Part shown: positions 1 through 10,317 of the stretch, one piece after another
Layout: each line of letters opens with the position of its first letter
Position numbering within the stretch: the first letter of the stretch is position 1
Assembly: GCA_037127315.1 (NCBI GenBank)
Contig: JBBBDQ010001688.1
Coordinates: 3,391,001 to 3,455,000, forward strand
Length of the DNA stretch: 64,000 nt
Reading direction: 5' to 3'
DNA from: Ascarosepion bandense
Lineage: Eukaryota > Mollusca > Cephalopoda > Sepiida > Sepiidae
Position numbers and translations under genes: made by a program
The notes under the pieces: model-generated
The model's input: only the letters and a program-made list of their open reading frames with translations
Told to the model about the DNA's origin: nothing
The model's database searches: none

Positions 1-38
<38 letters not shown>

Positions 39-51
39 ACAGTTTGTTCAG

Positions 52-99
<48 letters not shown>

Positions 100-100
100 C
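1..100. repeat. Punctuated (TCTA)n array
   Basis: Pure TCTA tetranucleotide repeat interrupted near position 39-53 by a short non-repeat spacer (CACAGTTTGTTCAGATC) and ending in CTCAGACTGCACGC. The same spacer style recurs in the arrays at 48.2, 50.7, 54.0 and 56.1 kb. The array runs off the left edge of the window. Confidence 0.95.
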
Positions 101-690
101 AGACTGCACGCAAACTGAAATCGAGATATAAATATTACAGACCGAACGTACTTTTGAAGGTCAACATCTTGGGATATGGCAAAGGAACGCCTCGCACCCG
201 ATCCTTACTCCTGAAGGAAAGCGGTGTTTAATAGTCAGTGAGACTTTGGACAGAATCATGTTGAGCATCAGTTCGAAAAGTTCTTGATGTTTATGTCGCT
301 GAGAATTTTGGCACAGGATCTGAATACAGCATATCATGAATGTGGTAGCATGTGGCGCTTCCAGTGGATTGCATTAAGTATTCGCATTGTGCATTCTTTC
401 TGTCTCTCGTTTTCAAGCAATGAGAACAGAACGACAGTTTTGACATAGCACATAGGAAAATGTGCCTTCTAAAAGCTAAACAAAGTATTAACAAATAGGA
501 AAAATTAATTAGGAAAAAAATATTTCTAAACAGCTTTTCTTGCATTAATCCTCCTATGTGGCAGTAAATGCTCTCCTATCACGAGAAAACTATTCAACAA
601 AAATTGGAATCATGGACGAAGCATGTGACCAACGAGGAAGTTTAAAAGAAAAAGAGAACAAAGGAGATACTTAGAATCAGAAAGAACTAC
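101..690. other. Unassigned intergenic sequence
   Basis: No feature recognised. Short open frames are present on both strands but have no recognisable motifs, and I treat them as chance. Confidence 0.6.
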
Positions 691-693
691 CGA

Positions 694-1345
694 TAGTGTG
701 CAAAAGTATTAGGACAAGAACTATTTTATCTTTTATGAGGCATCAAAATAAAGTTTATAATCACCCCTGTCCAAACACTTTTGCACACTGCCAGTAGTGT
801 GTAAAAGTATTAGGACACGGGTGATTTTCCTAAAAATCTCACTGAAATACAAATACGGGGTGAAAAGCCAAGTAAATTGCTAAGAAATATTGATTATTTA
901 AAGCTAGGTGTAAAAGAAATATTTTAAAAAGATGTTATATATAACTTTTTCCATTTTTTATTAAACACGTTATTTTGAAACTACTCATTATTCTATTATC
1001 CTTGGATATTACTAAGGTTTTACTTATCCCCCACTTCTGGAATTGATAAATCTAATGTTACTTTGCAAGACACACTTAGTGAACAAATACAAGCTGCTTG
1101 GCAGAAGATACCATTAGATACATTTAAGAAGCTTGTGATATCAATGCCTGACAGAATGAAGGCTGTGATCAAAGCAAAAGGCTATTATACTAAATATTAA
1201 ATTTATTCTGTAACAAGTATTTTTCTTGTTAAAGCAATTGTTGAGTAAATCAAATAAAATTAATTTAATTAAATTGTTTACTTTCTGTCAATATGCCTCA
1301 TAAAAGATAAAATAGTTATTGTCCTAATACTTTTGCACAGTACTG
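694..1345. mobile_element. Degenerate Tc1-like DNA transposon
   Basis: An inverted repeat of about 50 bp bounds the region: the left end reads GTGTGCAAAAGTATTAGGAC (about 697-716, continuing to 743) and the right end is its reverse complement (about 1293-1345). Both carry the shared inner stretch ATTTTATCTTTTATGAGGCAT-like. This terminal sequence style is typical of Tc1-like elements. A second inverted pair lies inside the left end (757-788 against 794-826), giving a nested palindrome and suggesting insertion of, or recombination with, a related copy. The interior holds only the transposase C-terminus. It is non-autonomous. Confidence 0.75.
1024..1200 (+). pseudogene. Tc1-like transposase, C-terminal remnant
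   Basis: An open frame of about 58 codons ends at a TAA at 1198-1200. Its last 39 residues contain IQAAWQKIPLDTFKKLV, then SMPDRMKAVIKAKG and a terminal TKY. This is the signature C-terminus of Tc1-family DDE transposases, where a W-x-x-I-P and SMPxRxxAVIxAKG block closes the protein. The family is usually about 340 residues, and the DDE catalytic core is absent here. The frame lies inside the inverted repeats at 694-1345 in the expected orientation. It is a dead fragment, and I see no start codon that would make it expressible. Confidence 0.8.
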
Positions 1346-1367
1346 TATTTATTCCTGAGACGAATAA

Positions 1368-1590
1368 TGAGGAAAGAGGACTTGGAGTATTTAACACTCA
1401 CAAGACATATTGAAGAAAAGAGGTGCAGAGGGAAACATCGAGTAACCTATTTAACGCGCTTCTGTGAACAAATGAGAGAATATGGAATGGAATTATAATA
1501 GGTTGACCAACTTATTTTAGAGGCACGAAAAATAGGAAGTAGCGGAGAGTAATGATCGAACATGTTCTTAAGAGAGCTCTATATAAAGAG
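1368..1590 (+). pseudogene. RTE-type LINE ORF2, C-terminal relic
   Basis: Broken plus-strand frame reading MRKEDLEY, then TLTRHIEEKRCRGKHRVTYL, then an interrupted tail. It aligns by eye with the better preserved RTE C-terminus at 60,709-61,221 (MRKEGLENL, GKRDRGKQRITYL). The relic includes two in-frame stops after GMEL and is truncated on both sides. RTE elements encode an APE endonuclease and reverse transcriptase; only the region downstream of the RT remains. Confidence 0.65.
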
Positions 1591-1600
1591 AAGAATATAT

Positions 1601-2490
1601 AACACATGATGACAGATCGTAAAGTGGGCTTTAGCGAGTTAGCATGATTAGCGATCACTGGGGAATTTGATCCTCATTGGAGACTTATAAACATGTCCTT
1701 GTGCCAGAACTAAGTACAAGATTTCCTCTGTTGTAACTTTGCTACCCTGAGCCTTTTCTACAAATACTTTCATGATAATTCTTCTGTTGAAATTTTCGTC
1801 TAGGGTACCAAAACTGAATTTAAGCGCAGTACTAGGTTGACTGCTAGGTCTCATCATTTGAAATACTAGATGTAACTAAGTTCTATGTTAACCGTTTCTT
1901 CTATCACACTTTTCACTCGTTTTGGTTTCTTCCTTTCCAATTAATTTCTATCTTAAAATAATTAAATGCAATTTTAATTGTTATTTTCTGTCTTCATAAT
2001 TCTTTTTCTTTTGTTGATCTTTACTTAATAGCGTTTTTTCTTTCTTGATATTCTTTAACATTCAGTAATTCCTTGTATTTTAGTGGCTTTATTACCTTGC
2101 TCAAGGTGAAATGATTAAAGAAAGTTTAGCAAATAACATCTGTGATAGACAATGAACTAAAATTGATATAAATATATGAACTTCGATAATTCAGTGAATA
2201 CTGAAATCTTAATATACGTAGGCAGATCCATATTGACATGGATAGAGAGAAATTAGAAATGATATTATTCGACTGAAAGCGATTCGTTGGTAAGTAAATT
2301 ACCATTACCAATTTAGGAAACGACACAAAATAATAGCTTCTTTGAAAGGAAAGAATCTTTTTGCAAAGAAATATTTTTCTTTTGTCTTTTCTAAGAATAG
2401 CCTTTGAAAATACGTTCCGACCAAACTATTTATTTGTCGAATGCGTACAACCAGCAACATCGAATAAAAATGAACAGTAGCAGTAACAAT
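1601..2490. other. Unassigned AT-rich sequence with one dispersed repeat
   Basis: Mostly featureless AT-rich DNA. The segment 1725-1860 resembles 41,590-41,705: both contain TTTTCTAYAAATAMTTTCAT followed by GRTAATTSTTC. A shorter related stretch is seen at about 3,548-3,575 in the opposite orientation, so this is a low-copy dispersed repeat of unknown class. Confidence 0.45.
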
Positions 2491-2493
2491 AGA

Positions 2494-3095
2494 CAGTCAG
2501 TCAGTTAAGTGCCATACGTGATACACGCTTTGGCGATCATGTCTCAAAAGAGACATGACTAACTGGGCGAAAGATTATCCCACATTAGGTTGCTATTGCT
2601 TTCTAAGGTAGACCGGTTGCCAGCCAAGGCTATAGAACCCAATCTGTCCTGTTATTTGACTCATAACTAGAGGCGGGAGAGATGTAATATTATTAAGTAG
2701 TAATTATTGGGGGATCAGTTTATTACTTCATAACAATACAAAACTGATCCCCCAGTTTATGCCCAGTAGACCCCCTAATCATTTTTTGAACTGTTATGTT
2801 CAGTCACTCAGTTAAGTGCCATACGTGATACACGCTTTGGGCGATCATGTCTCGAAAGAGACATGACTGACTGGGCAGAAGTTCATCCCGCAGTATGTTG
2901 CCATTGCTTTCTGCGGTAGACTGGTTACCTACTAAGGCTATAGAACCCAATCTGTCCTCTTATTTAACCCATAACTAGAAGGAAAAGACGGATTAATACC
3001 TTTCCCAAAGGTATTTGTGCGTAAGTGAATGCAAGGAATTCAACTGGAATTCGAACTCGGCTCCCCAATTTGTCTTTCCGAGTCGATGCCAATCT
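2494..3095 (-). mobile_element. SINE-A dimer (tRNA-derived SINE joined by a linker)
   Basis: Two SINE-A bodies in the same orientation, 2494-2690 and 2800-3095, joined by a linker of about 110 bp. Both begin (read on +) with CAGTCAGTTAAGTGCCATACG and continue through a GCGATCATGTCTC palindrome and a TATAGAACCCAATCTGTCC block. SINE sense is the minus strand: the right-hand body carries the remains of the tRNA-like head, including the box-B-like GAGTTCGAATTCC, while the left body lacks a promoter. The head end near 3,095 diverges from other copies. The same body-linker-body layout recurs at 9.3, 41.7 and 63.0 kb. Confidence 0.75.
2709..2753. repeat. Hairpin in SINE-A dimer linker
   Basis: Perfect 13-bp inverted repeat, GGGGGATCAGTTT (2709-2721) against AAACTGATCCCCC (2741-2753), with a 19-nt loop. 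The same hairpin, more or less decayed, lies in the linkers near 9,335-9,385, 42,092-42,130 and 63,295-63,340. Confidence 0.85.
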
Positions 3096-3129
3096 AGTAT
3101 CATGCTTAAATTTATGTAGTCGGGGTTTT

Positions 3130-3132
<3 letters not shown>

Positions 3133-3170
<38 letters not shown>
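3133..3170. repeat. (TA)n microsatellite
   Basis: Uninterrupted TA dinucleotide run next to the SINE-A head and upstream of SINE-F. Confidence 0.95.
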
Positions 3171-3172
<2 letters not shown>

Positions 3173-3221
3173 TCCTGCATGTATGTAGACATATGTAACT
3201 TTTAACAAACAGGTAAAAAGA

Positions 3222-3545
3222 ACACATGGCCCAGTAGATATAGACGTTGGTTAGTTCCTGTGACTTGACCCAAAGCCTTGTGAGTTCAATACTAGGCTAC
3301 AGCAGTGGTGAACAAGTAACTTGCAGAGTTAGAGGGAGAAAACTCATGACAGTTTGTCGAGGCTTTACGCAAGGAATAAGGATGATATACCCTTGTGATT
3401 GTAATAAAGGGTTTGGTTCGGAATTTCTTGCATCTGAAGAAGGCCGGAGCGTACAATGGCTGAAACGTCGTACAAGTGGCAACAAAGATGAGGACAATAG
3501 TCCGACTAATTTAAATAAGATAAAAAGACGAATCATCAAAACAGT
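3222..3545 (+). mobile_element. SINE-F, near full length
   Basis: tRNA-derived SINE. An internal pol III promoter is visible: box-A-like TGGCCCAGTAG from about 3227 and box B GAGTTCAATACT near 3282-3293 (consensus GWTCRANNC matched by GTTCAATAC). The body follows (GGTGAACAAGTAACTTGCAG), then a 3' domain with CTGAAGAAGGCCGG and GAAACGTCG (3434-3470), ending in an AT-rich tail near 3520-3545. Related copies lie at 16.2, 22.9, 23.2, 31.7 and 31.9 kb. The open frames crossing it on both strands are not genes. Confidence 0.8.
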
Positions 3546-3897
3546 TGTTATGAAAATATTTGCGGAAAAGATAGTGAGAATCCACGTGACGCTGGTGAGA
3601 AAGTGACTAAAGTCGAGATGCCTGATCAATGCAAGGACGAATGGTAGATTTATGAATGTGCAAGTCAAGTATGGTAGTTTGTGAAGAGAGTAACGAGCAA
3701 TGGCGGCCTTGGTCTAATTCTTGCGATGAATTTCAGTTTGTGCTTTTCGGAATGTCCTATCAACTCCGCATGACATTCTCAGCTTGGCACCTGAGCCAAC
3801 ATTTATCTTCAGTTTCTCTTCATCCGCAAAGAAAATCTTATAATCAAGAACCATTTCGATGCGAATAGTTGTACTAACATATTTTAATTCATTGGCC

Positions 3898-3899
<2 letters not shown>

Positions 3900-3942
<43 letters not shown>
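3900..3942. repeat. (AC)n microsatellite
   Basis: About 21 uninterrupted AC units. Confidence 0.97.
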
Positions 3943-3995
3943 GTGCGCACATACACATATATACACAATTTTGTATGTCATTCTGTATGTAGACA

Positions 3996-4506
3996 CTGGC
4001 AGTATAGCCCGACGTTGCTCGGGTGTAATGAAAGCTTTAAAACTAATCCATGGTCCTGGAGCTTAGACTCTTTGGACGTTGGCACGAAAGACTAAAAAGC
4101 AATAGTTGTTTCCGGTTAAAGCGAAACTGTAGACTGAAAGAAAAATGAATGGATGTAAGTCAAATTTTTATTTCCTGGTATCGATATCAAATTTTCTGCA
4201 CTATTGTAAGAACTGCAACCTTAAAACCTCTGAATATAGTTTCTTATGTCTTTGTCTATGAGTGTATCAAATTTGATTAAAATCGGACCACACCGTCTAT
4301 AACCCGATTTTTTCGATTATCGACTATCGATATTTATCAGGTGTACCTCGACACAAAACCTAGCCAAGAACACTCGCAGACGCTTATAGTACAAATGTGT
4401 AAATTTTCAAGAAAATCGTTTCAGCCGTTTCGGAGTCTATAGGTAACGGACACACACACAGACACACCCACACAGAGACAAAGTTCCATTTATAAATAAG
4501 TTTAGA
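3996..4506 (-). mobile_element. Non-autonomous Helitron-like element, copy 1
   Basis: Read on the minus strand it starts TCTAAACTTATTTATAAATG after a host A and ends with a short hairpin (ACCCGAGCAACGTCGGGC) followed by CTATACTGCCAG and a host T. Helitrons begin with TC, end with a hairpin plus CTRR and insert between A and T, so both ends fit apart from CCAG in place of CTAG. A CA/GT-rich tract and CGAAACGGCTGAAACGATTT-like sequence lie near the 5' end. No Rep/helicase coding is present. Copies 2 and 3 (14.2 and 33.3 kb) share both ends and carry an extra internal block. Confidence 0.65.
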
Positions 4507-4573
4507 TATGTAACCTTTAAGAAACCCATTTGGAAAGAACTATATGAGGTTTCGGTAAATCATCTATGCACAT

Positions 4574-4848
4574 ATGCGTTGTGGTGCAGTGGATATCGGC
4601 TCGCAATAAGAAATCGAAGAGCCGAGTTCGAATTCTAGTTGAATTCGTTGCATTCGCTTACGTGCTAATACCCTATTAATCCGTCTCTTGCCTTCAGCTA
4701 TGGGTTAAATAACTGGACCGATTGGATTCTATAGCCTCGATCAAGCCAATCTACCGCAGAAAGTAATGCCAACCTACTACAGGAAAATATCTGTTTTATC
4801 TTTCGAGTCATGATCGCTTAAGCGTGTCTTACGTATGAGATTTAAGGG
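4574..4848 (+). mobile_element. SINE-A monomer with intact promoter boxes
   Basis: The best preserved tRNA-like head of the family. Box A TGGTGCAGTGG (4582-4592) fits TRGYNNARNGG exactly. Box B lies at GAGTTCGAATTC (4624-4635). The body then runs in the opposite sense to the copies at 2.5 kb, ending near ACGTATGAGATTTAAGGGAG. No clear target-site duplication was found. Confidence 0.75.
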
Positions 4849-4849
4849 A

Positions 4850-5730
4850 GTAATCGATCCACATATCTATGATGATACGCTAAAGTCCTTTGTAAGTTGA
4901 CAATGAAAAGTTTTTATTGACAGTAACACCTAGTTTTCACTCTTTACTTCGAAGTAGTCTTTTGTCTGTTGTTGTTAACTCGCTGAGACGAAAAATGTGA
5001 TGGAATATATTTGAACATAACCCGTTATATATATCGTTTTATAGTTTTAGATTCTTTGAGATGAATTATCGCAATTACATGCACTGCTATTCAAACTTGT
5101 ATACTAATCTTGATTGTTATAATTACAACTTTTCGGCTATTTATCATTCGAACTGCCTCAGAAGTCTGCCGGTAATACTTGGTAACTTTCTCGGTCGGGT
5201 AAATGTCAGGTTTGGCCAGCTGAAATGATATGAGTATTTATCACCCATTGATATTTTTAGATTGTATAATGTCTTTGTAGATATTAATGGTTTAGTAATA
5301 CAAGTCTTACAAATTAACCTACAGTTGGGGAAAGAAGCGGAGGATTAATATCTTTTCCAAGGTTATTTACGCGTAAATAAATATAACGAACCCAACGGGA
5401 AATGGAACTTTGCTTATCTGTTAACAATTCCAAGCCATTATCTATTACATCACCTGCAATTCCAAACTTACTGTTATTCCTAAGCGGTCACCCATCTAGA
5501 AAATGACCAAACTCATTGTTGACCAGACTAATTTCGGTTATCGTAAGGGAACGCTATTATACTGACCCGAATGGCAAAACATATAACGAAGTCAGAGTCA
5601 CCTTCAAATTGTTTATTCCTGCTATTTTAGTGGAGACATGAAATATTTTTTGTCTATTAAGAAAAATATTCATAGATGGTATGTACAGACATAAATGCAA
5701 AACGTTTGTAAATCTACCATTCATTCATGG
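4850..5730. other. Unassigned sequence with a SINE-A remnant
   Basis: Mostly unrecognised. The segment about 5,322-5,440 is a strongly decayed SINE-A fragment (GGATTAATATCTTTTCCAAGG, then a GCGTAAATAAAT stretch matching the GCGTAAGTGAAT block). Confidence 0.45.
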
Positions 5731-5733
5731 ATT

Positions 5734-5797
5734 GATATACCCTCAGGTGCACCAGATGTGGCATTGCTGCCATATCTGGTGCATCTGGGGGTATATC
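5734..5797. repeat. Long near-perfect hairpin
   Basis: Left arm about 5734-5763 (GATATACCCTCAGGTGCACC...) and right arm 5769-5797 (...GGTGCATCTGGGGGTATATC) pair over about 29 bp with few mismatches and a loop of about 5 nt. The fold resembles a pre-miRNA-sized hairpin or a small fold-back element. Confidence 0.75.
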
Positions 5798-5900
5798 TCG
5801 AGTTTCTTGATATGTTATCAATCTTGACCTGGTATCTCGGCTTCAGTGATTTTCCCACTGCCGTAACGTAACTTTTTTGTTCTTTTTTTTATGAATAATT

Positions 5901-6170
5901 TGTTATGGTGAAACACACCTATTCCTCAGATAATGGACTCGCCCTCATATATTAGTAAGAGTTAACAGGAAGTTAATTCGAGAAGTTTTTGGAAAGTTCT
6001 TAGGAGTCCTTAGAAGTTCTAGAGAGTTCTTTAGAGTTCTATTGGAGTTCAGTAGAATTATTAGTTAGTTTCAGTTTAGACATAGTTGGACTACGGCAGT
6101 TGATATTAGTCGGCAGCTAGCCGAATACTAAGGAGTCAGCTAACAGTGGAAGATTACCAAGTTCCTAACA
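5901..6170 (+). mobile_element. Probable 5' LTR of a truncated retrotransposon
   Basis: Starts TGTTATGGTG and ends GTTCCTAACA, so it has TG...CA termini, and is followed at 6171 by TTTTGGGTGCG, which resembles a tRNA primer-binding site. No direct repeat flanks the unit, as expected if the right side is internal retrotransposon sequence. The interior contains a run of diverged GGAGTTCTTAGAAGTTCT-like repeats. No gag or pol frame is recognisable downstream. Confidence 0.4.
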
Positions 6171-6888
6171 TTTTGGGTGCGTTAAGTCGATCAGCAACCG
6201 ATATAGAACGATTATTACCTTTAGTGCGAAAGTTAATCCACAACACAATTTTTCTGGTGAACTTTGGCACCTCAGCTTCATGAATTTAAGCGTAGGATGT
6301 GAGTTGCAGTGCATTGAATAACGGCTTGAAATTAGAAAAACGTATTAACAAATGAATGAAATTTATTGTTTTTTTTTAGAGATTTTTTGGTAAAACTTAA
6401 TTTATTTACAACCGACTAATTTAATTTCGTACAAATGACAACAAAGATGAGGACAATAGTCCGAATAATGTAAATACTGTTAAGATAAATAATATAGATA
6501 TATATTTTCAAATCAGATTAATTATATTTTAAATCAGGCAATATCATCAAATAAAGTTTCCGAATAGTATATATAATTTTTTGAAAATTTTTTTAAAACC
6601 GTGGATTAATTTTTGTTTACATATGTGTCAAAATGGTCGATTTCAATTGAAATCGGTCAAAAACATTCAATTCCAACCAATATAATTTCTATTTGAAATA
6701 TACCAGAGTATTTAGCTTACTGGAAATAGTAAAATTAATCTTTTAGCTTTCAATGAAAGCTAAAACGAAAGTTTGAAGTATGCATTTGCATTAAAAAAGA
6801 TAATTTAAAATCTTAAGTATCGAAAATGATTAGAGGTACCTAATGTAAATGGACCGTGGGACATGAACAGAGAGTGATAATAAGAGGT
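6171..6888. other. Unassigned AT-rich sequence with a SINE-F 3' fragment
   Basis: The segment 6,432-6,490 is the 3' end of SINE-F (AACAAAGATGAGGACAATAG, then AATGTAAATACTGTT). The rest is AT-rich with no recognised feature; a 16-bp perfect palindrome GATTTCAATTGAAATC lies near 6,639. Confidence 0.55.
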
Positions 6889-7060
6889 CAGCCATAGCTT
6901 AGTGCTCCAGAAGGTAAAATATTCGTAGAGCGACTTAATCGCTCACGTCCTCAAAGGAAGCTGCACATAGAAGAAGAGGAAGGAGGAGGAGGAGAATGAG
7001 GAAGAAAGAGAAGATGATGATGATGATGATGAAGAAGAAGAAAAAGAAGAAGAAGAACTA
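6889..7060 (+). mobile_element. RTE LINE 3' end with GAA-rich tail
   Basis: The short stretch AATCGCTCACGTCCTCAAAG matches the very end of the RTE ORF at 61.2 kb (ATGATCGCCTACGTCCTGAA) and is followed by a (GAA/GAG/GAT)n tract to about 7,060, just as the 61.2-kb copy is followed by (AAG)n. RTE-clade LINEs commonly end in short tandem repeats. Strongly 5' truncated. Confidence 0.5.
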
Positions 7061-7489
7061 CTCTTAATTCTCTGAGAATGATGTTCACAAAACAGGCTTT
7101 AATATTTAACGATGCTTTCAGTTTAGCTACAAGGTCCTGATATTTATACATATAGTAATGCGGTCCCAACAGCAAAGATGATCAGATTTCAAATTTAAAT
7201 TGTGCGTCCATTTAACATACTACATTTATTAGAAAATAGAATTACCTTTAAAACAGGAGCCATACAAATGGCTTCAAAGGCCAACACATTACCGTCATGT
7301 GCTCTTTTCCTGTTACGCAGATACAAGCAAGTGTAAGTCATTCATGAAAAACACTGACATGTACATGTCTATTGTATACACGTAGGCAAAGCGTGACGGT
7401 CAGGGAATCAGCTTTTCTTTATATGATAGTGGTTTCCACCTTGAATTAAGTTTATGGCCTGCTTGGATCGGCGCTATTTGACAAGATTT
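7061..7489. other. Unassigned sequence
   Basis: No recognised coding, RNA or mobile-element feature. Confidence 0.6.
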
Positions 7490-8190
7490 CTTCCTTTCTT
7501 TCCGATTACGAGATCTCGTCACGTGATCTAGGTTCAGCGTTCATTTTCTTTTTCTAGTAATTTTCTCCCTCTTTTGTTATCTTTTTTCAAAATGTTATTA
7601 ATTCCCACTGAATTAATTTTATTTTGGTTCTTCTTTCTTTAGTCTTTTACTCAATTCTGAAATTCTTTCGTTTAAACTTCCCTCTCCCCCGAGTTTCAAT
7701 AATTGTTTCACACCGGATTTTATTCAAACTGTCATTTTATTAACATTTTTTTCATAAAAGAATAATTTTTCTTTCTTTCAAATGTTATTATTTGGTCTTT
7801 CTTTAAAAAGTCATTCTTTTTTTTTCAAGTATCATTTTTTGTTCTTTCCTTCTCTTTCCCTTTAAAAATAATTCACTTTTTTTTTAAAAAGTCATTCTTT
7901 CTTTTACAAATAACTCTTATTTTTTTCTTTCTTTAAAAAGTATTTCTTTATTCAAAAAGTTATTCTTTTTTCCATTTTATTTCTTTCTTAAAAATACATT
8001 CTTACTTTCTTTTTTTGAAATCAATTGGCATTCTTTGGACTTTCTTTCGAAAATATCTCTTTGTTTATTTCTTCAAGAAGCCATTCTTTATTTCCTCAGA
8101 AAGTCAGTTGTTTTTTCATTCTTTCTTTGTTTTTTTTCTTCAAACTTTCATTCTTTAGGTCTTTTATTTTATTTTCTTTCTTTTAAGATT
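7490..8190. repeat. Polypyrimidine (CTTT-rich) domain
   Basis: About 700 bp dominated on the plus strand by T and C with recurring TCATTCTTTCTTT-like and AAAAAGTCATTC motifs. Comparable tracts lie at 29,980-30,370 and 57,870-58,560. Confidence 0.7.
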
Positions 8191-8640
8191 GTTTTTAATT
8201 TTTAAAAATTCAGCATCAATCCTCCTGATACTAAATTGTCGAACTTTTCCCTATTAACGTAGACATTAATAAAGAGGAAAACGAACTCCTTTCCACAAAT
8301 ACAGATTATTCTGTCGAATTATCTGCTTCGATCTGTTTTCTTATCCAGTTCATTCATATATTTATTGATGTTGAAAGTATTTCAATTTTCAGGCACCTTC
8401 TTCCTATTAAAATACACATGCCTCTGGATCAACCACAGGAATGGTTATGGTATAAATCGCAGATGTGGCCGCCCGATGCCGACGGCAACGACTTATAGAA
8501 ATCATAAAGTAATTATTAGCAGAAAAATACAGTTGCTCTGAAAAGCAAGGAGGGTAATAGTAACGCTGATATTGTAAGGAAACATTCCGCATTGATTTAC
8601 CAAGAAGTCAGTGTTACTTTCGATTGAAATTTATAAGTCT
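8191..8640. other. Unassigned; GC-richer patch with a splice-acceptor-like site
   Basis: Between 8,410 and 8,560 base composition is less AT-rich than the surroundings. On the minus strand a strong acceptor-like TTACCCTCCTTGCTTTTCAG precedes about 41 open codons; on the plus strand a short frame contains EWLWYKSQMWPPDADGN, faintly like the WPPxSPD region of Tc1/mariner transposases. Neither reading is convincing. Confidence 0.25.
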
Positions 8641-8965
8641 TTCAATGAAAACAATTTTTCAGTAAAATAGATTTCCCAATCCAAGACAAGGAGGATCGAA
8701 AAAGATGGTATTTTCTAGCAACAACCCAAAAAGTTTGAAAAATATAAGATTTTGTAGCGCCAGCCAACGAAAGTCGATAAATAGATTTTGTAGTCCTAAC
8801 AAACCTTAGATTTTTGAAAAAAAAAATCATTTTTTAGCTCTAGCCAACAAAGCTCGAAAACGAAGGGATTTCCAGCCAACGGTATTTGAAAAAAAAAAGA
8901 AGGAATTTTGTAGCTGCAGGTTCGAAAATGAAATGATTTTGTAGTACCGGCGAAAAGTTTAGTCG
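8640..8965. repeat. Degenerate tandem repeat
   Basis: Four to six diverged copies of a unit of roughly 45-60 bp containing GATTTTGTAGC, CCAGCCAACGAAAG and TCGAAAA blocks (for example near 8,750, 8,785, 8,840, 8,870 and 8,910). Period and copy number are approximate. Confidence 0.5.
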
Positions 8966-9269
8966 GTAAGAGGCATAGTCATTCGCTCAAAGCCATTTTT
9001 AAACCTTGATTTTAGATAGCGTTAACAGTTTAGATATTTCTAAACGAGTTTGGCACCATATTTGGCCTCCATATTAAAGTCTCTATCTGACATGGCTTAC
9101 TAAGAAAAAAACTCAAATTTCGAGGTGAACGGTTCGGTTTTGTAGCAACTTGCTCTACGGGCTGAAACTACTCTTAACTCTGTCTCATCTGTTTTCAATT
9201 TTCTTATCTTCTATACTAAATTTATTATAACTAATCTATACTGTAAAATATTTGAAGTGTTTAGCATTT
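8966..9269. other. Unassigned sequence
   Basis: Nothing recognised. Confidence 0.6.
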
Positions 9270-9722
9270 CACTCAGTTAAGGGCCATACGTGTCCTGTTA
9301 TTTGACTCAAGGCTAGAGGCGGGAGAGATGTGGGGTTCATTTTATTACTTCATAACAATATAAAACTGATCCCCCAGTTTATGTCCAGTAGAACCCCTAA
9401 TCATGTTTTCAATTATTATATTCAGTCAGTCAGTTAAGTACCATACGTGATACACGCTTTGGGCGATCATGTCTCGAAAGAGACATGACTGACTGGGCAA
9501 AAGATTATTCCACAGTAGTTTGCCATTGCTTTTTGCGGTAGACCGGTTACCAGCCATAGCTATAGAACCCCATCTGTCCTATTATTTAACCCATAACTGG
9601 AGGAAAGAGATGGATTAATACCTTTCCCAAAGGTATTTGTGCGTAAGTGAATTCAAGGAATTCAACTGGAATTCGAACTCGGCTTCCCGATTTGTCGTTT
9701 CGCGCCGATATCCACAACGCAC
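9270..9722 (-). mobile_element. SINE-A dimer with internal deletion
   Basis: The left body (9270-9325) keeps only its outer end (CACTCAGTTAAGGGCCATACG) and then jumps to TCCTGTTATTTGACTCA, an internal deletion of about 140 bp relative to the copy at 2.5 kb. The linker follows (ACTTCATAACAATATAAAACTG, about 9,345-9,420), then a nearly complete second body (9,423-9,722) ending in ATATCCACAACGCACAT, the tRNA-like head on the minus strand. The gapped left body and shared linker show that the dimer is a heritable unit. Confidence 0.75.
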
Positions 9723-10317
9723 ATCAATTCACTTATATTATATCCTGTATTCTTATGATGGAATCAGAGCAGGCACCATCACTGCTTTCATTTCAATTTC
9801 AGATCATTGTCTCTGTTTTGGAAAGATTTATTTTTAGTTTTCTTGGAATACTTGATAGAGGATATTGATATTGTGTTCCAGATATTCTTATTTTGCTTAT
9901 AAATATCTTCTTCGAAAGTCATCGTCATAGACTTCCCCGTGAGGCATATGTTTTCCAAGCCCGCTTTCCTCATATGTCCAGGAAATTTCAGCTGTCTGTT
10001 CTAAATGTAAATGTTCTTTCTGTTGCAACTTTCTTTAAGACAACATATTTGTTTACTAGCAACATCCATGGAGATTTCAGTATCCTTCAGTAGATTTCTG
10101 CTACCTCCATTTTTTACTAATCCGTGGGAAAATGTCTAGCATTTACTGCAGATAAGAGGATGGATATCAAATTGCAATCCAGAACTCTTTCAGTTGTATA
10201 TAATGAACTTTTCCGTTTCATAGGGTCTTTCTTATCTTTCGGAATTTCTATTTTGTTATTTCAATGGTCTCGTCTAGGTGTCGCGTTTTTCATGATCTGT
10301 GAAAACGCTTCCCATAT
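9723..10317. other. Unassigned sequence
   Basis: Several short overlapping open frames on both strands, none with recognisable motifs, splice signals or coding bias. It lies between the SINE-A dimer and the solo LTR. Confidence 0.5.

Noticed and set aside
3247..3668. Overlapping frames of 119 and 123 codons on both strands
   Set aside because: They lie in SINE-F and its flank; other SINE copies have stops, so the openness is accidental.
8410..8592. Exon on minus strand after TTACCCTCCTTGCTTTTCAG
   Set aside because: The acceptor is strong, but there is no good donor, only about 41 open codons, and the plus strand faintly resembles a transposase; not decidable.
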